This document shows positions 26,549-36,302 of a stretch of 64,000 nt of DNA, piece by piece. Source of the DNA: Bacteroidota bacterium (GTDB lineage Bacteria; Bacteroidota; Bacteroidia; Chitinophagales; Chitinophagaceae); the NCBI GenBank assembly GCA_018267875.1, contig JAFDXP010000023.1:1-64000 (forward strand), in the 5' to 3' direction. The notes below the pieces were generated by a model, which was not told the DNA's origin, did no database searches, and saw only the letters and a list, made by a program, of their open reading frames with translations. The position numbers and the translations under genes are program-made. Numbering within the stretch: position 1 is the stretch's first letter; every line of letters starts with the position of its first letter.

Positions 26549-26902
26549 TTATTTTTTCTCAAGATTGCGCTTATACTTGTCTAATTTTCCGGGTTCTACA
26601 TAACCCTCATACATTTTCCAACGCCAATTATCAATTTCGGCTAATTGAGTTTGTTTATCTTGAGGATTAGCATTGATAACATTCATGGATCTTCTTTCGG
26701 CAGAACAATTTATTTCTAGTACTGTTTCAAATTGGCGCTTATCCAAGTGTAAAGTTGAATTCATTTTGTTCGCATCTGCAATTGCTCTTTCAATATAAGG
26801 CTTTTCAGCTTCATTCTGTGGTTTTGCAAAGCGAGGCAAATCTTGGGCATTGGTCATAGCCGCGCCAAGAAGAAGTGTTAAAGCTAACGCGATCTTTTTC
26901 AT
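26549..26902 (-). CDS. Small secreted protein, Spy/CpxP-like, paralogue of next gene
   Basis: A 117-residue exported protein with signal peptide MKKIALALTLLLGAAMTNAQ. The mature part is all-helical and charged: STLHLDKRQFETVLEINCSAERR, then LAEIDNWRWKMYEGYVEPGKLDKYKRNLEKK. It aligns by eye with the neighbour at 26991 over the whole length, so the pair arose by duplication. The L-x-L-x-x-x-Q helix followed by repeated helices recalls the LTxxQ periplasmic chaperones Spy and CpxP, but I cannot confirm this. It sits downstream of clpB and its paralogue on the same strand. Confidence 0.65.
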   Translation of the reverse strand: MKKIALALTLLLGAAMTNAQDLPRFAKPQNEAEKPYIERAIADANKMNSTLHLDKRQFETVLEINCSAERRSMNVINANPQDKQTQLAEIDNWRWKMYEGYVEPGKLDKYKRNLEKK

Positions 26903-26990
26903 TTGATATTGACTTTTCGATTATTTAGAGAAAACAAAGTTGCTTAATACAAAAGACATAAACAACAATAATTTGGTTGGGGATTTGAAT

Positions 26991-27356
26991 TTATCTTTTA
27001 CGCATTATTTCCTTCAATTTTGTCATTTGCTCACCATTCAAAACATTTCCGTACATGTTTAATTTTGCATTATCCAATTCGCGCAGAGAACGTTCATTGG
27101 CATTCCCGGTACGATTCAGATATTCTTTTCGTTCAGCCAAATTCCTATTTACATTCAAAATAGCTCCTCTCTGATTAGGTGTTAAGTCTATTAGCTTTCC
27201 AAGTTGCTCTGTTTCTTTTATTGCTTCTTGCTCAATGGTTGCTCGATCTGCTGTTACTGCTACTTTTTCTGTTTTTTTCAAAGACTTTGCATCTTGAGCA
27301 TGAGCTACAAAAGACAAGCTTGAAACAGCCATTATTACAAACGCAATTTTTTTCAT
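26991..27356 (-). CDS. Small secreted protein, Spy/CpxP-like
   Basis: A 121-residue exported protein. The ATG at 27356 is chosen over the frame start at 27386 because it starts the signal peptide MKKIAFVIMAVSSLSFVAHA. The mature part contains LIDLTPNQRGAILNVNRNLA, in which LTPNQ matches the LTxxQ motif of Spy/CpxP chaperones, followed by ERKEYLNRTGNANERSLREL and LNMYGNVLNGEQMTKLKEIM. Its neighbour at 26549 is a paralogue. Placed 96 bases after clpB on the same strand, it may belong to an envelope-stress group. Confidence 0.65.
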   Translation of the reverse strand: MKKIAFVIMAVSSLSFVAHAQDAKSLKKTEKVAVTADRATIEQEAIKETEQLGKLIDLTPNQRGAILNVNRNLAERKEYLNRTGNANERSLRELDNAKLNMYGNVLNGEQMTKLKEIMRKR

Positions 27357-27452
27357 TTTTGGAAGCAATTTATTTTCGTTGTTCAAGTTATTGACTTATT
27401 TTCATAAAAAGTAGAATAGTCAACTGCTTTTTTAAAATTTTTAAGAAAAAAC

Positions 27453-30059
27453 TTACTGTTTATCATTTCTGATGACCACCACGCCATCAAATACATCAAT
27501 CAACACCGGCATTAATTTATGAATTTCACCGGCAATAATTTTTTTACTCAAAAGGTTAATGATATCTTTTTGAATTAGACGTTTTAGTGGTCTGGCACCA
27601 TATTGAGGATCAAACCCTCGTTGTGACAAATAATCTAACACATAGTCTGTGAATTGAAGTTCAATTCCTTGTTCCAACAATTGTTTTTGAAGAATTTCTA
27701 ATTGAATTTTGATAATCCCTTTAATTTCTTTTCGCAACAAGGGTTGAAACATAATAATATCATCTACGCGGTTTAAGAATTCGGGGCGCATAGTTTCTTT
27801 CAACAAGGTCATCACTTCATCTTTAGTTGATTCTACTACGTCTTCAATGTTTTTCCCTTCCAAGTTTGCAAAGTTTTCTTGAATGATCTGAGAGCCCATA
27901 TTTGAAGTCATGATGATGATGGTGTTTTTAAAATTCACTACTCTTCCTTTGTTGTCGGTAAGCCTTCCATCATCCAGCACTTGTAATAGTACATTAAAAG
28001 TATCAGGGTGAGCCTTTTCAATTTCATCAAGTAGAATTACGGAGTATGGTTTTCTTCGAACTGCTTCGGTTAATTGTCCACCTTCATCATAACCTACATA
28101 TCCCGGAGGTGCGCCTACCAGTCGGCTAACGCTGTGCTTCTCTTGATATTCGCTCATGTCAATGCGGGTCATCATGTGTTCATCATCAAACAACACTTCG
28201 GCTAAAGCCTTTGCCAGCTCTGTTTTCCCTACTCCTGTGGTTCCCAAAAATATGAATGAACCAATGGGTTTTCGAGGGTCTTGCAATCCGGCACGCCCGC
28301 GTCGAATAGCATCTGCCACAGCTACAATAGCCTCATCTTGGCCAATAACACGCTTATGTAGTTCGTCTTCCAGGTTGAGTAATTTTTCTCGTTCACTTTG
28401 CATCATTCTTTGCACCGGAATACCGGTTGCTTTGGCTACATTTTCTGCAATATCTTCGGCATCTACTTCCTCTTTCAACAAACGTTTGTGTTGGGCATCC
28501 ATCGCATGGAGTTTAGCCGAGGATTCGGCTATATTTTGCTCTTCTTCTTTTATTTTTCCATATCGTATTTCAGCTACCTTTCCATAGTCGCCTTCTCGCT
28601 CAGCTTTTTCTGCTTCTGTTTTTAGGTTTTCAATGTTGGCTTTTGATTTGTTGATTTGTTCAACTATTTCCTTTTCATCAAGCCATTTTGCTTTTAGTGT
28701 ATCTCGTTGCACATTTAGCAAGGAAATTTCTTGGCTAAGTGCTTTTAATTTTTCTTCATCATTTTCTCTTTTAATGGCTTCGCGTTCAATTTCTAATTGT
28801 CTGATTCGGCGTTCTAACTCGTCCAACTCTTCTGGCATAGAATTCATTTCCAGTTTGAGTTTTGCGGCACTTTCATCAATCAAGTCAATAGCTTTATCCG
28901 GCAAAAAACGATCGGTGATATAGCGGTTTGAGAGTTCAACTGCAGCTATGATTGCTTCATCTTTAATACGGACATGATGGTGGTTTTCATATCGCTCTTT
29001 CAGCCCGCGCAAAATAGAAATAGCATCTTCCGGTGTTGGTTCATCTACTATTACCTTTTGAAAACGACGTTCAAGTGCTTTATCCTTCTCGAAATATTTT
29101 TGGTATTCATTGAGTGTTGTAGCACCTATGGCTCGAAGTTCTCCTCTTGCTAAGGCGGGTTTCAAAATATTGGCGGCATCCATAGCTCCTTCCATAGCGC
29201 CTGCACCAATCAATGTGTGAATCTCGTCAATAAATAAGATGATTTCACCATTGCTTTCTGCTACTTCTTTAATCACTCCTTTCAGGCGTTCTTCAAATTC
29301 GCCTCTATATTTTGCGCCGGCCATCAGGGAACCCATATCCAGTGCATAAATCAACTTACTCTTTAGATTTTCCGGCACATCACCATTAATGATTCGATGT
29401 GCCAAACCTTCTACTATTGCGGTTTTGCCCACACCTGGTTCGCCGACAAGGATGGGGTTATTTTTCGATCTTCTTGACAAGATGTGTAGGGTGCGTCGTA
29501 TTTCTTCATCACGTCCTATGACGGGATCAAGTTTGCCGTTTCTTGCCAGATCATTGAGGTTTTTAGAGTAGCGTTGCAATGCTTGATATTGTTGTTCCGC
29601 AGTTTGAGAATTTACGGTTGATCCTTTACGCAACTCTTTGATAGCTGATATCAATCCTTTTTCTGTAAGCCCAGCATCTTTTAAAAGCTTTCCAACTTCA
29701 TCATTCACTTGCAAAATACCAATGAGCAGATGCTCCGGCGTAACAAACTCGTCGCCAAAATCTTTAAGAATGGCCCCAGATTTTAGTACAACATTGTTAA
29801 GTTCACGGCTAATATTTTGAGCCGGTTCGCCGTTTTGAACTTTAGGTAATCGTTCAATCAGCTCTTCCAATTTTTTAGCAATAAATCCAATATTGACATT
29901 ATTTTTCTTTAGCAAAAATTGAATTGGGGCATCTTCATCGTCCAACAATGCTTTAAGCAAATGGGCTGTTTCAATATTAGGGCTTTGATGGTTGAATGCA
30001 GTTTGTTGAGATTGAGCGATCAACTCTTGTGCTTTCACGGTGAAATTATTCAAGTTCAT
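27453..30059 (-). CDS. clpB: ATP-dependent chaperone ClpB
   Basis: An 868-residue Hsp100 disaggregase that works with DnaK to rescue aggregated proteins. The start was moved to the ATG at 30059 ([19 protein letters not shown]), where the Clp N domain begins. First AAA+ module: [15 protein letters not shown] near residue 206 and [15 protein letters not shown] coiled-coil middle domain (about 410-530, [15 protein letters not shown] onwards) distinguishes ClpB from ClpA and ClpC. Second module: [16 protein letters not shown] near 608 and [13 protein letters not shown]. No ClpP-binding loop is evident. Heat-shock regulation is likely, but no operator is visible. Confidence 0.97.
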   Translation of the reverse strand: MNLNNFTVKAQELIAQSQQTAFNHQSPNIETAHLLKALLDDEDAPIQFLLKKNNVNIGFIAKKLEELIERLPKVQNGEPAQNISRELNNVVLKSGAILKDFGDEFVTPEHLLIGILQVNDEVGKLLKDAGLTEKGLISAIKELRKGSTVNSQTAEQQYQALQRYSKNLNDLARNGKLDPVIGRDEEIRRTLHILSRRSKNNPILVGEPGVGKTAIVEGLAHRIINGDVPENLKSKLIYALDMGSLMAGAKYRGEFEERLKGVIKEVAESNGEIILFIDEIHTLIGAGAMEGAMDAANILKPALARGELRAIGATTLNEYQKYFEKDKALERRFQKVIVDEPTPEDAISILRGLKERYENHHHVRIKDEAIIAAVELSNRYITDRFLPDKAIDLIDESAAKLKLEMNSMPEELDELERRIRQLEIEREAIKRENDEEKLKALSQEISLLNVQRDTLKAKWLDEKEIVEQINKSKANIENLKTEAEKAEREGDYGKVAEIRYGKIKEEEQNIAESSAKLHAMDAQHKRLLKEEVDAEDIAENVAKATGIPVQRMMQSEREKLLNLEDELHKRVIGQDEAIVAVADAIRRGRAGLQDPRKPIGSFIFLGTTGVGKTELAKALAEVLFDDEHMMTRIDMSEYQEKHSVSRLVGAPPGYVGYDEGGQLTEAVRRKPYSVILLDEIEKAHPDTFNVLLQVLDDGRLTDNKGRVVNFKNTIIIMTSNMGSQIIQENFANLEGKNIEDVVESTKDEVMTLLKETMRPEFLNRVDDIIMFQPLLRKEIKGIIKIQLEILQKQLLEQGIELQFTDYVLDYLSQRGFDPQYGARPLKRLIQKDIINLLSKKIIAGEIHKLMPVLIDVFDGVVVIRNDKQ

Positions 30060-30353
30060 GTTTTTAAATTTTAAGGTTAATTCCGAGAATTCGCCTATCA
30101 ATAAAGCATTTGCTTATGTTTATTGGCTATATTTCTCTGCATTCGAATGCTACAATTCTTTGACCAGTGAAGAAAAACGGACAACTTTTCACATTGCTTT
30201 GAAAACATTGCGCCATTCCGTCTAAAATCAAACTGTGTATCAGAAATTTTTTCCTGCTAATTTTTAAAATACTGCCTTACTGTCGTTGTCATTGAATTGA
30301 AATTATGCAATCCCATTTTCATTCAATAATTTGTCATCAAGAAAATTGTCTGG

Positions 30354-31238
30354 ATGAAACCTTTTTTTCTTTTATTATCCATCCTTTGGCTGATAGCTGA
30401 TTCCGTGTGTGCACAAAAGAAGAACGACACTTTTTCTGTTTATTTTGATTTAGATATTGCTCAGTTAAATCGGGAAGCTCATGATCGAATAGACTCCTTG
30501 CTCTACTTCAACCAGATTCATACAGGCGTTCCGATTTCAATTATTGGTTATGCTGATTTCCTTAACACCGATGAGTATAACCTCACCCTTTCAAGGAGCC
30601 GAGCAGCTAATGTGCGCGATTACTTATTGCAAGCAGGCCTTGACAGTAAAAATATTAAATTGTTGATTGGTAAAGGAGAAGTAAAACGAACAGATACTTT
30701 AGGAAAAAGAAAGGGTATTCCTAAAGATCGGAGAGTGGATATTGTGATGGAATATGTGCGAAAAACAAACAAGCCGCAAGATGTTCATATCAACATGAAA
30801 CCATCTGACAAGCTGATTATTCCACCGTCCACCAGTGATCCGAATTTTGATATTTCCAATATACCTACCGGTAAAACGTTTATTCTTAAAAACATTTATT
30901 TTCCAATGGGAAGGCATTTTCCCAAACAAAATTCTTATGAAGATTTAGATCTGCTGCTTCGAGCTATGAATGAAAACCCTGACATGGCAATACAAATTGA
31001 AGGTCATGTATGTTGTGTTGTCAATATGCCCGATGCCTTAGATTTAGATAGCCATGAAATAGACCTTTCAATCAATAGAGCTCGATTTATATATGAATGG
31101 CTTCGAGCCAGAGGAATTTCACCCAATCGGATCAAATATGTTGGATATGGGCGTAGCCGTCCTATCATTGACGATGAACAAACAGAAGAAGAAGCCTCTA
31201 TTAATAGACGAGTAGAAATTAGAATTTTACGAAAATAG
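30354..31238 (+). CDS. Exported protein with two tandem OmpA-like domains
   Basis: A 294-residue protein with signal peptide MKPFFLLLSILWLIADSVCA. It contains two OmpA-like peptidoglycan-binding domains. The first (about 28-135) opens SVYFDLDIAQLN and has GYADFLNTDEYNLTLSRSRA and KDRRVDI. The second (about 175-293) opens KNIYFPMGRHFPK and has IEGHVC, DLSINRARFIYEWLRARGI and NRRVEIRI. Both keep the Asp and Arg positions that bind diaminopimelate in the family. There is no beta-barrel or lipobox, so it would be a soluble periplasmic wall-binding protein, possibly a cross-linker. Lies divergent from clpB, with 294 featureless bases between. Confidence 0.85.
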   Translation: MKPFFLLLSILWLIADSVCAQKKNDTFSVYFDLDIAQLNREAHDRIDSLLYFNQIHTGVPISIIGYADFLNTDEYNLTLSRSRAANVRDYLLQAGLDSKNIKLLIGKGEVKRTDTLGKRKGIPKDRRVDIVMEYVRKTNKPQDVHINMKPSDKLIIPPSTSDPNFDISNIPTGKTFILKNIYFPMGRHFPKQNSYEDLDLLLRAMNENPDMAIQIEGHVCCVVNMPDALDLDSHEIDLSINRARFIYEWLRARGISPNRIKYVGYGRSRPIIDDEQTEEEASINRRVEIRILRK

Positions 31239-31400
31239 ATACCCTAAATAAGTAGCTGAAAAAATGAACGTTCTCAGTATAGACTAAAATTATTGTTCAA
31301 GCTTTTTATCCCAATCACTTCAATGGATTCAAAAGTTTGACAGGCGATAAAAATCAGAGGTTTTACTTGTTAAATTGAGTGTTTACTTGATAATTTTTCA

Positions 31401-31429
31401 TAAAAAAAGCAACGACTATAGATCGTTGC
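31401..31429 (-). terminator. Terminator of odhB
   Basis: GCAACGA (31409-31415) and TCGTTGC (31423-31429) form a 7-pair stem. On the minus strand TTTTTTT follows. Confidence 0.85.
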
Positions 31430-31462
31430 AAAATATATTTTTTGGGGATAGAAATCATCTTT

Positions 31463-32689
31463 TTAGATTTCTAATAGAGCCTGTACAGGATCTTTACCAA
31501 TCAATAGCAATTCGGGGTTTTCCAACAACTCTTTTACGCGAACTAAGAAGCTAACCGACTCACGTCCGTCAATAATTCTATGATCGTAAGAAAGCGCGAG
31601 ATACATCATTGGGCGCGCTTCAATCTTTCCGTTTATTACCATTGGTCGTTCTTGAATTTTGTGCATTCCTAGAATAGCACTTTGCGGAATATTGATAATT
31701 GGAGTGCTCATCAAAGAGCCAAACACACCACCATTAGTTATGGTAAAAGTGCCTCCAGTCATTTCTTCCATACTCAATTTATTTTCACGAGCTTTTTTGG
31801 CTAATTCTACAATTTTACTCTCTATTTCAGCCATGGAAAGGCTTTCTGCATTTCTGATTACAGGAACTACCAAACCTTTGGGGGCAGAAACTGCAATTGA
31901 AATATCACAGTAGTCGTGGTAAATAATTTCATCACCATCAATATAAGCATTGACAGCTTGCCACTCTTGAAGAGCATAGCAGCAGGCTTTTGTAAAGAAT
32001 GACATAAAACCAAGGTTTACACCATGAACCTCTTTAAAAGCATCTTTGCTTTTGGCTCTAATTTCCATGATGCGGCTCATGTCCACTTCATTGAAAGTAG
32101 TGAGCATTGCTGTGCTATTTTTGGCTTCAACTAAGCGACGTGAAACAGTCTTACGTAAGTTGCTCATTTTTTCACGGCGGTCATTTCGACTAAATGCATC
32201 TGTACTTCCTTTTCTTCCGGGGTTGGCTAAGGCTTCGAGTACATCATGTTTTAAGATACGTCCGTGTGTTCCGGATCCTTTCACTTCAGTTGCTGGCAAG
32301 TGTTTGTCAGCCATGATCGATTTGGCTACCGGCGTGGCTTTTACCTGTTCGGCTGATTGAGGAGCAGCACTTGTTTCTTGTCTTTTTTCTTCGACTTTTG
32401 CTGGGGTTGCTGCCTTTTTTGTTTTTTCGGGAGCAGCAGTGTTGTTAGGCTTGTTTGCTTTTTCGTCAATTTTACAAGCCAAGTCGCCAATATTTAACGT
32501 AGCACCTTCTTGAGCTACAATATTCAATGTTCCTGCTTGTTCTGCATTCAGTTCAAAGGTTGCTTTTTCTGATTCCAATTCACACAACAATTCATCTCGT
32601 TCTACCCATTCGCCTTCTTTTTTCAACCATTTTACGAGGGTAACTTCTTTGATGGATTCGCCAACCGGAGGAACTTTAATATCAATCAT
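31463..32689 (-). CDS. odhB: 2-oxoglutarate dehydrogenase E2 (dihydrolipoyl succinyltransferase)
   Basis: A 408-residue E2 that transfers succinyl groups to CoA in the TCA cycle. The start is set at the ATG at 32689 ([13 protein letters not shown]), where the lipoyl domain begins. It contains the lipoyl Lys in [11 protein letters not shown], an Ala/Pro/Lys-rich linker (about 80-130), a peripheral subunit-binding domain ([21 protein letters not shown]-like) and the catalytic domain ending with [20 protein letters not shown], whose His and Asp are catalytic. [19 protein letters not shown] is succinyltransferase-like. The E1 partner sucA is not adjacent. A strong terminator follows. Confidence 0.95.
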   Translation of the reverse strand: MIDIKVPPVGESIKEVTLVKWLKKEGEWVERDELLCELESEKATFELNAEQAGTLNIVAQEGATLNIGDLACKIDEKANKPNNTAAPEKTKKAATPAKVEEKRQETSAAPQSAEQVKATPVAKSIMADKHLPATEVKGSGTHGRILKHDVLEALANPGRKGSTDAFSRNDRREKMSNLRKTVSRRLVEAKNSTAMLTTFNEVDMSRIMEIRAKSKDAFKEVHGVNLGFMSFFTKACCYALQEWQAVNAYIDGDEIIYHDYCDISIAVSAPKGLVVPVIRNAESLSMAEIESKIVELAKKARENKLSMEEMTGGTFTITNGGVFGSLMSTPIINIPQSAILGMHKIQERPMVINGKIEARPMMYLALSYDHRIIDGRESVSFLVRVKELLENPELLLIGKDPVQALLEI

Positions 32690-32829
32690 GGAACAATAAA
32701 ACGTTTTTTTAAGCACCGCTAAATTAGCATAGTAGGGCTGATTTAGCAAAAGACAGCATATTCCATCCTTACAATGATTTTCGTCAGCTTAACACAAAAG
32801 TATAGTGTAAAACAATTTAGAATTTAGCC

Positions 32830-33321
32830 TTAATGAATATCAGAAGGTAAATCTAAAAATTCGCTACCAAAAGAGAATGGCAAAAGATACTGGGCATCAT
32901 CAACTATAATAATGGTTCCATCAGGTGCACACATATATACCGTAATGGGTTTGTTTTGCCATTGTTGAACTTCCAGAATGGTTTGCCGACAAATGCCACA
33001 AGGCGAAATAGGTTTGGCTAAATGATCGTTACTTAGATAAGTTACTGCAATTGCTACTACATGTTGCGATTTGTTGCTCATATTTAAATTAGAAAGAGCA
33101 GCTCTTTCAGCACAAACGCCTGCTGGATAAGCTGCATTTTCATGATTACAGCCAGTCAACAGATTACCATCTTGCAATAGAACTGCTGCTCCAACTTTGA
33201 AATGAGAATATGGAGCATAGGCTTTATAAGCAGTTTGTTCTGCTGCTTCAATCAGAGATTGAAAATGGGGAGGTAATTTTGATTTAAGGGTTGTTTGAAA
33301 ATTGAATTGAAAGTGTTTCAT
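32830..33321 (-). CDS. cdd: Cytidine deaminase
   Basis: A 163-residue zinc enzyme converting cytidine and deoxycytidine to uridines for pyrimidine salvage. The start at 33321 (MKHFQFNFQTTLK) avoids overlap with fluC; an upstream in-frame ATG exists. Motifs are APYSHFKVGAAVLL, the NxENAAYPAG substrate stretch, CAERAA with the zinc Cys and catalytic Glu, and SPCGICRQ with the other two zinc Cys. Length is slightly above the usual 130-140 residues because of N- and C-terminal extensions. It lies 16 bases after fluC, probably co-transcribed. Confidence 0.95.
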   Translation of the reverse strand: MKHFQFNFQTTLKSKLPPHFQSLIEAAEQTAYKAYAPYSHFKVGAAVLLQDGNLLTGCNHENAAYPAGVCAERAALSNLNMSNKSQHVVAIAVTYLSNDHLAKPISPCGICRQTILEVQQWQNKPITVYMCAPDGTIIIVDDAQYLLPFSFGSEFLDLPSDIH

Positions 33322-33337
33322 TAGTTTATTTAGTGTT

Positions 33338-33718
33338 TTAGAAAACGACATTAGCAATAAACATTCCAAAACGACATAGAGCAAGGCCTAACACAACACT
33401 CATCAGCGTATAAAAAGTAGCTGAAAGAAATTGTGTTTGTTGTATCAATCCCACATTTTCTAAAGCAAATGTAGAAAAGGTTGTAAAGCCGCCACAGAAG
33501 CCTGTTGCCAGTAGGAGGAGTATATTTCCTTGCATCCAAGCTTGCTTGTCAGCTAACCCAAACAAGAAGCCTATAAGCAAGCAACCAAGTAGATTAATAA
33601 AGAGCGTAGATAAAGGGAAAGAGTGTTGAAAATAACGTTGAAAAAACAGTCCTATTGCAAAGCGCAACATGCTGCCAGTGGCACCTCCCACACCTACCAT
33701 AATAAATGCACGAAACAT
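33338..33718 (-). CDS. fluC: Fluoride channel FluC (CrcB)
   Basis: A 126-residue dual-topology membrane channel that expels fluoride. Family motifs are GGATGSMLRF near residue 9, TLFINLLGCLLIGFL with the conserved Asn, and TGFCGGFTTFSTFALE with the pore Phe/Thr residues and Na+ site. Four hydrophobic helices fit the family. No fluoride riboswitch is recognisable in the 126 bases upstream. cdd follows closely. Confidence 0.95.
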   Translation of the reverse strand: MFRAFIMVGVGGATGSMLRFAIGLFFQRYFQHSFPLSTLFINLLGCLLIGFLFGLADKQAWMQGNILLLLATGFCGGFTTFSTFALENVGLIQQTQFLSATFYTLMSVVLGLALCRFGMFIANVVF

Positions 33719-33790
33719 AAAATCTAAATAGACACAAACATAACAGATTCAAACCAACAGTACACTAAAGATTAAGAAAGTATAACGCAC

Positions 33791-33819
33791 AAAAAAGCCG
33801 CACGATTGGTTCGTGCGGC
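33791..33819 (-). terminator. Terminator of the rplKAJL operon
   Basis: GCCGCACGA (33797-33805) and TCGTGCGGC (33811-33819) form a perfect 9-pair stem with loop ATTGG/ACCAA. On the minus strand TTTTTTG follows. It lies 26 bases after the rplL stop and isolates the cluster from any rpoB downstream. Confidence 0.92.
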
Positions 33820-33844
33820 ATTTATTTAATTCAGGTGGGAGCAA

Positions 33845-34219
33845 TTAAGCGATTTCCACTTCAGCACCAGCTTCTGTAAGCTTAGCTTTCAGGTCTTCTG
33901 CTTCTGCTTTACTAACACCTTCTTTTACATTTTTAGGTGCGCCATCAACCAATTCTTTTGCTTCTTTCAAGCCAAGACCAGTCAATTCTTTTACAATCTT
34001 AACAACGTTAAGTTTTGAAGCACCTGCACTCTTCAATACTACATTGAAAGCAGTTTTTTCTTCAACAGCTGCACCGCCGCCATCACCACCAGCACTTACT
34101 ACTACTGCTGCAGCAGCAGGCTCAATGCCATATTCAGCTTTCAATACGTCTGCTAATTCTTGCACTTCTTTCACGGTAAGTGCAACTAATGATTCTGCTA
34201 ATGCTTTTACGTCAGCCAT
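33845..34219 (-). CDS. rplL: 50S ribosomal protein L7/L12
   Basis: A 124-residue stalk protein. L7/L12 dimers bind L10 and recruit translation GTPases. N-terminal dimerisation helices ([20 protein letters not shown]), a short Ala/Gly-rich hinge ([21 protein letters not shown]) and the C-terminal domain with [20 protein letters not shown] and VEGAPK-like [11 protein letters not shown]. Length is normal. rpoB does not follow; a strong terminator does. A GC-rich hairpin (CCGCC/GGCGG, 34236-34265) lies in its leader. Confidence 0.98.
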   Translation of the reverse strand: MADVKALAESLVALTVKEVQELADVLKAEYGIEPAAAAVVVSAGGDGGGAAVEEKTAFNVVLKSAGASKLNVVKIVKELTGLGLKEAKELVDGAPKNVKEGVSKAEAEDLKAKLTEAGAEVEIA

Positions 34220-34357
34220 GTGTTTTACTTTTTAACCGCCTTCATTGCCATTCATGCTCCGGCGGCATGGTTAATAAATATTGCCTTATTTGAACCTCAA
34301 AGGTATTGGTTTATCGTTTGGTCAACACACCAAAAAGTGTGTTGAAAAAATACTTGA

Positions 34358-34873
34358 TTATTCAGCAGCAGCGCCTTCATTCTGCTTTTCGTGATGGTGC
34401 AACAAGGCAGCCAATACACGTTTAGCAGGCGATTGCAACAAGCCGATAACTTCGCCGATAAGCTCGTTTTTCGTCTTGATATTAGTAAGCGCAACCAATT
34501 GGTTGTCACCGCTATAAACTTCGCCACCAATATAAGCAGCCTTCAATACTGGCTTTTCACCTTTTGCTGCTTTACGGAAAGATGAAATGATGAGAGCCGG
34601 TTCTTTAGGGCTTTCACTAAACATCAATGCCGTAACGTTATGCAGGGCATCATACACACCGGCATACTTTTCGCTATCAAGGCTTTCGAGTGCTTTTTTG
34701 ATAAGCGTATTTTTGGCTACTTTCATTTCCACTTGCTTGTCAAAACAATGACGGCGAAGTGTGCTCACTTGTTGCACGGTGAGTGATTCTGTATCGGTAA
34801 TGTAGAAGTTATTGTACTGAGAGAACTTCTCTTTCAGCATCTCGATTACTTCATTTTTTTGAGCAGTTGTCAT
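34358..34873 (-). CDS. rplJ: 50S ribosomal protein L10
   Basis: A 171-residue stalk base protein that anchors L7/L12 to 23S rRNA. The family stretches are KNEVIEMLKEKFSQYNNFYI, LRRHCFDKQVEMKVAKNTLI and KNELIGEVIGLLQSPAKRVL; the C-terminal helix that binds L12 dimers (AALLHHHEKQ) is short. Followed after 138 bases by rplL; that gap contains an 8-pair stem, CAACACAC/GTGTGTTG (34323-34344), a possible control structure for L10-L12 autoregulation. Confidence 0.97.
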   Translation of the reverse strand: MTTAQKNEVIEMLKEKFSQYNNFYITDTESLTVQQVSTLRRHCFDKQVEMKVAKNTLIKKALESLDSEKYAGVYDALHNVTALMFSESPKEPALIISSFRKAAKGEKPVLKAAYIGGEVYSGDNQLVALTNIKTKNELIGEVIGLLQSPAKRVLAALLHHHEKQNEGAAAE

Positions 34874-34961
34874 TTTTTTAGTTTGCTAATGTGCCAATTG
34901 TTGATTTTACAATCCTGCACACTGGTGAAACAAATTAATTCTTATCAGGCAATTGAACTGA

Positions 34962-35651
34962 TTATCCAACAGATTTCGTGTCAATTGCTAATCCCGGACT
35001 CATGGTGCTAGCCATGCTGATTCCTTTTAGATAAATACCTTTAGCGGTTGCAGGTTTCATGCGCACAAGTGTGTTAATTAATTCTTGAGCGTTTTCTGCA
35101 ATTTTTTCGGGTGTAAAAGAAATCCGTCCAATAGATGCGTGGATGATTCCGGCCTTATCTATTTTAAATGCAATTTTACCACCTTTTACATCCGTTACAG
35201 CTGCGGCAACATCATTGGTTACAGTTCCGGTTTTAGGATTGGGCATCAAGTTGCGCGGACCGAGAATTTTACCAAGACGACCAATTTTGGGCATCACTGA
35301 CGGTGTAGCGATGATTACATCAATATCAGTCCAACCGCCATCAATTTTTTGAACAAATTCGTCAAGCCCTACATAATCAGCACCAGCAGCTTTTGCTTCT
35401 GCTTCTTTATCGGGCGTACAAAGCACCAATACGCGTTTTGTTTTTCCGGTTCCATGTGGTAGGGTAACTGTTCCGCGAATTGCCTGATCTGCTTTCTTAG
35501 GATCTACACCCAAACGGATGTGCATATCTACCGAGCTGTCGAATTTAGTGAGGTTTACGTCTTTTACTAAGGTAGCAGCCTCAGACAGTGTGTATTGTTT
35601 GTTTTTATCGAGTTTAGCCTCTACAGCCTTTCTTTTCTTTGTAATAGCCAT
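34962..35651 (-). CDS. rplA: 50S ribosomal protein L1
   Basis: A 229-residue protein that forms the L1 stalk, guiding deacylated tRNA out of the E site, and often represses its own operon. Motifs are [38 protein letters not shown], the conserved [20 protein letters not shown]-like segment around [16 protein letters not shown], and [18 protein letters not shown] at the end. Length is normal. It lies 33 bases after rplK. Confidence 0.98.
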   Translation of the reverse strand: MAITKKRKAVEAKLDKNKQYTLSEAATLVKDVNLTKFDSSVDMHIRLGVDPKKADQAIRGTVTLPHGTGKTKRVLVLCTPDKEAEAKAAGADYVGLDEFVQKIDGGWTDIDVIIATPSVMPKIGRLGKILGPRNLMPNPKTGTVTNDVAAAVTDVKGGKIAFKIDKAGIIHASIGRISFTPEKIAENAQELINTLVRMKPATAKGIYLKGISMASTMSPGLAIDTKSVG

Positions 35652-35684
35652 TGCTACAAGATTTTAATGAGGTGAATCAATGGA

Positions 35685-36128
35685 TTATTGTGCACTTGGT
35701 TTTTCGCCTTCAACAGTAAGACCCATGCTGCGTGCTGTGCCTGCAACCATACTCATGGCACTTTCCACAGTGAAACAGTTTAGATCTGCCATTTTATCTT
35801 TAGCGATTTCTGTAACCTGAGCCCAAGAAACCTTTCCAACCTTGTTGCGGTTTGGCTCTTTAGAACCCGATTGAATTTTTGCAGCTTCCATCAATTGAAC
35901 AGCAGCCGGCGGTGTTTTAATAACAAAGTCGAATGACTTGTCCGTATAAACAGTAAGCACTACCGGAAGCACCTTGCCCATTTTGTCTTGTGTGCGGGCA
36001 TTAAACTGCTTGCAGAATTCCATGATGTTTACGCCCTTGGAACCGAGCGCGGGACCGATTGGCGGTGCCGGATTGGCTTGTCCTCCTTTTACTTGGAGTT
36101 TTACAAAGCCAGAGATTTCTTTAGCCAT
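35685..36128 (-). CDS. rplK: 50S ribosomal protein L11
   Basis: A 147-residue protein of the GTPase-associated centre. The N-terminal domain has [20 protein letters not shown] and [20 protein letters not shown]; the rRNA-binding C-terminal domain has [20 protein letters not shown]. It is the first gene of rplKAJL. nusG and secE, its usual upstream partners, are missing; an EVE-domain gene lies upstream instead. A complete promoter is visible at 36232-36261, and a small CCCGA/TCGGG hairpin lies in the leader. Confidence 0.98.
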   Translation of the reverse strand: MAKEISGFVKLQVKGGQANPAPPIGPALGSKGVNIMEFCKQFNARTQDKMGKVLPVVLTVYTDKSFDFVIKTPPAAVQLMEAAKIQSGSKEPNRNKVGKVSWAQVTEIAKDKMADLNCFTVESAMSMVAGTARSMGLTVEGEKPSAQ

Positions 36129-36231
36129 TGTACCTTTCTTTTGGTATTAACGATTGTTTTTACACTAATCTCCCAAATGCAACTTTATAAGAGCAACCCG
36201 ATTTTTACTTCGGGGTAGAGAAATTGGAGCG

Positions 36232-36261
36232 CAAAAGTAAGGTATTTTAAAATAATACAAA
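36232..36261 (-). promoter_or_regulatory. Promoter of rplKAJL
   Basis: On the minus strand TTTG (36258-36261), 18 bases, then TACTTTTG (36232-36239), an exact -33/-7 pair, 103 bases before the rplK ATG. Confidence 0.65.
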
Positions 36262-36302
36262 AACTTTTTTTGAACAAACCCGCAACTTTTGCCTTACCAC
36301 TA

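Noticed and set aside
27453-30101. Longer ClpB start at 30101
   Set aside because: The extra residues are not Clp N-domain-like; the ATG at 30059 begins the domain.
33719-33844. Fluoride riboswitch before fluC
   Set aside because: The short upstream stretch contains only the rplL terminator and no recognisable fluoride-aptamer motifs.
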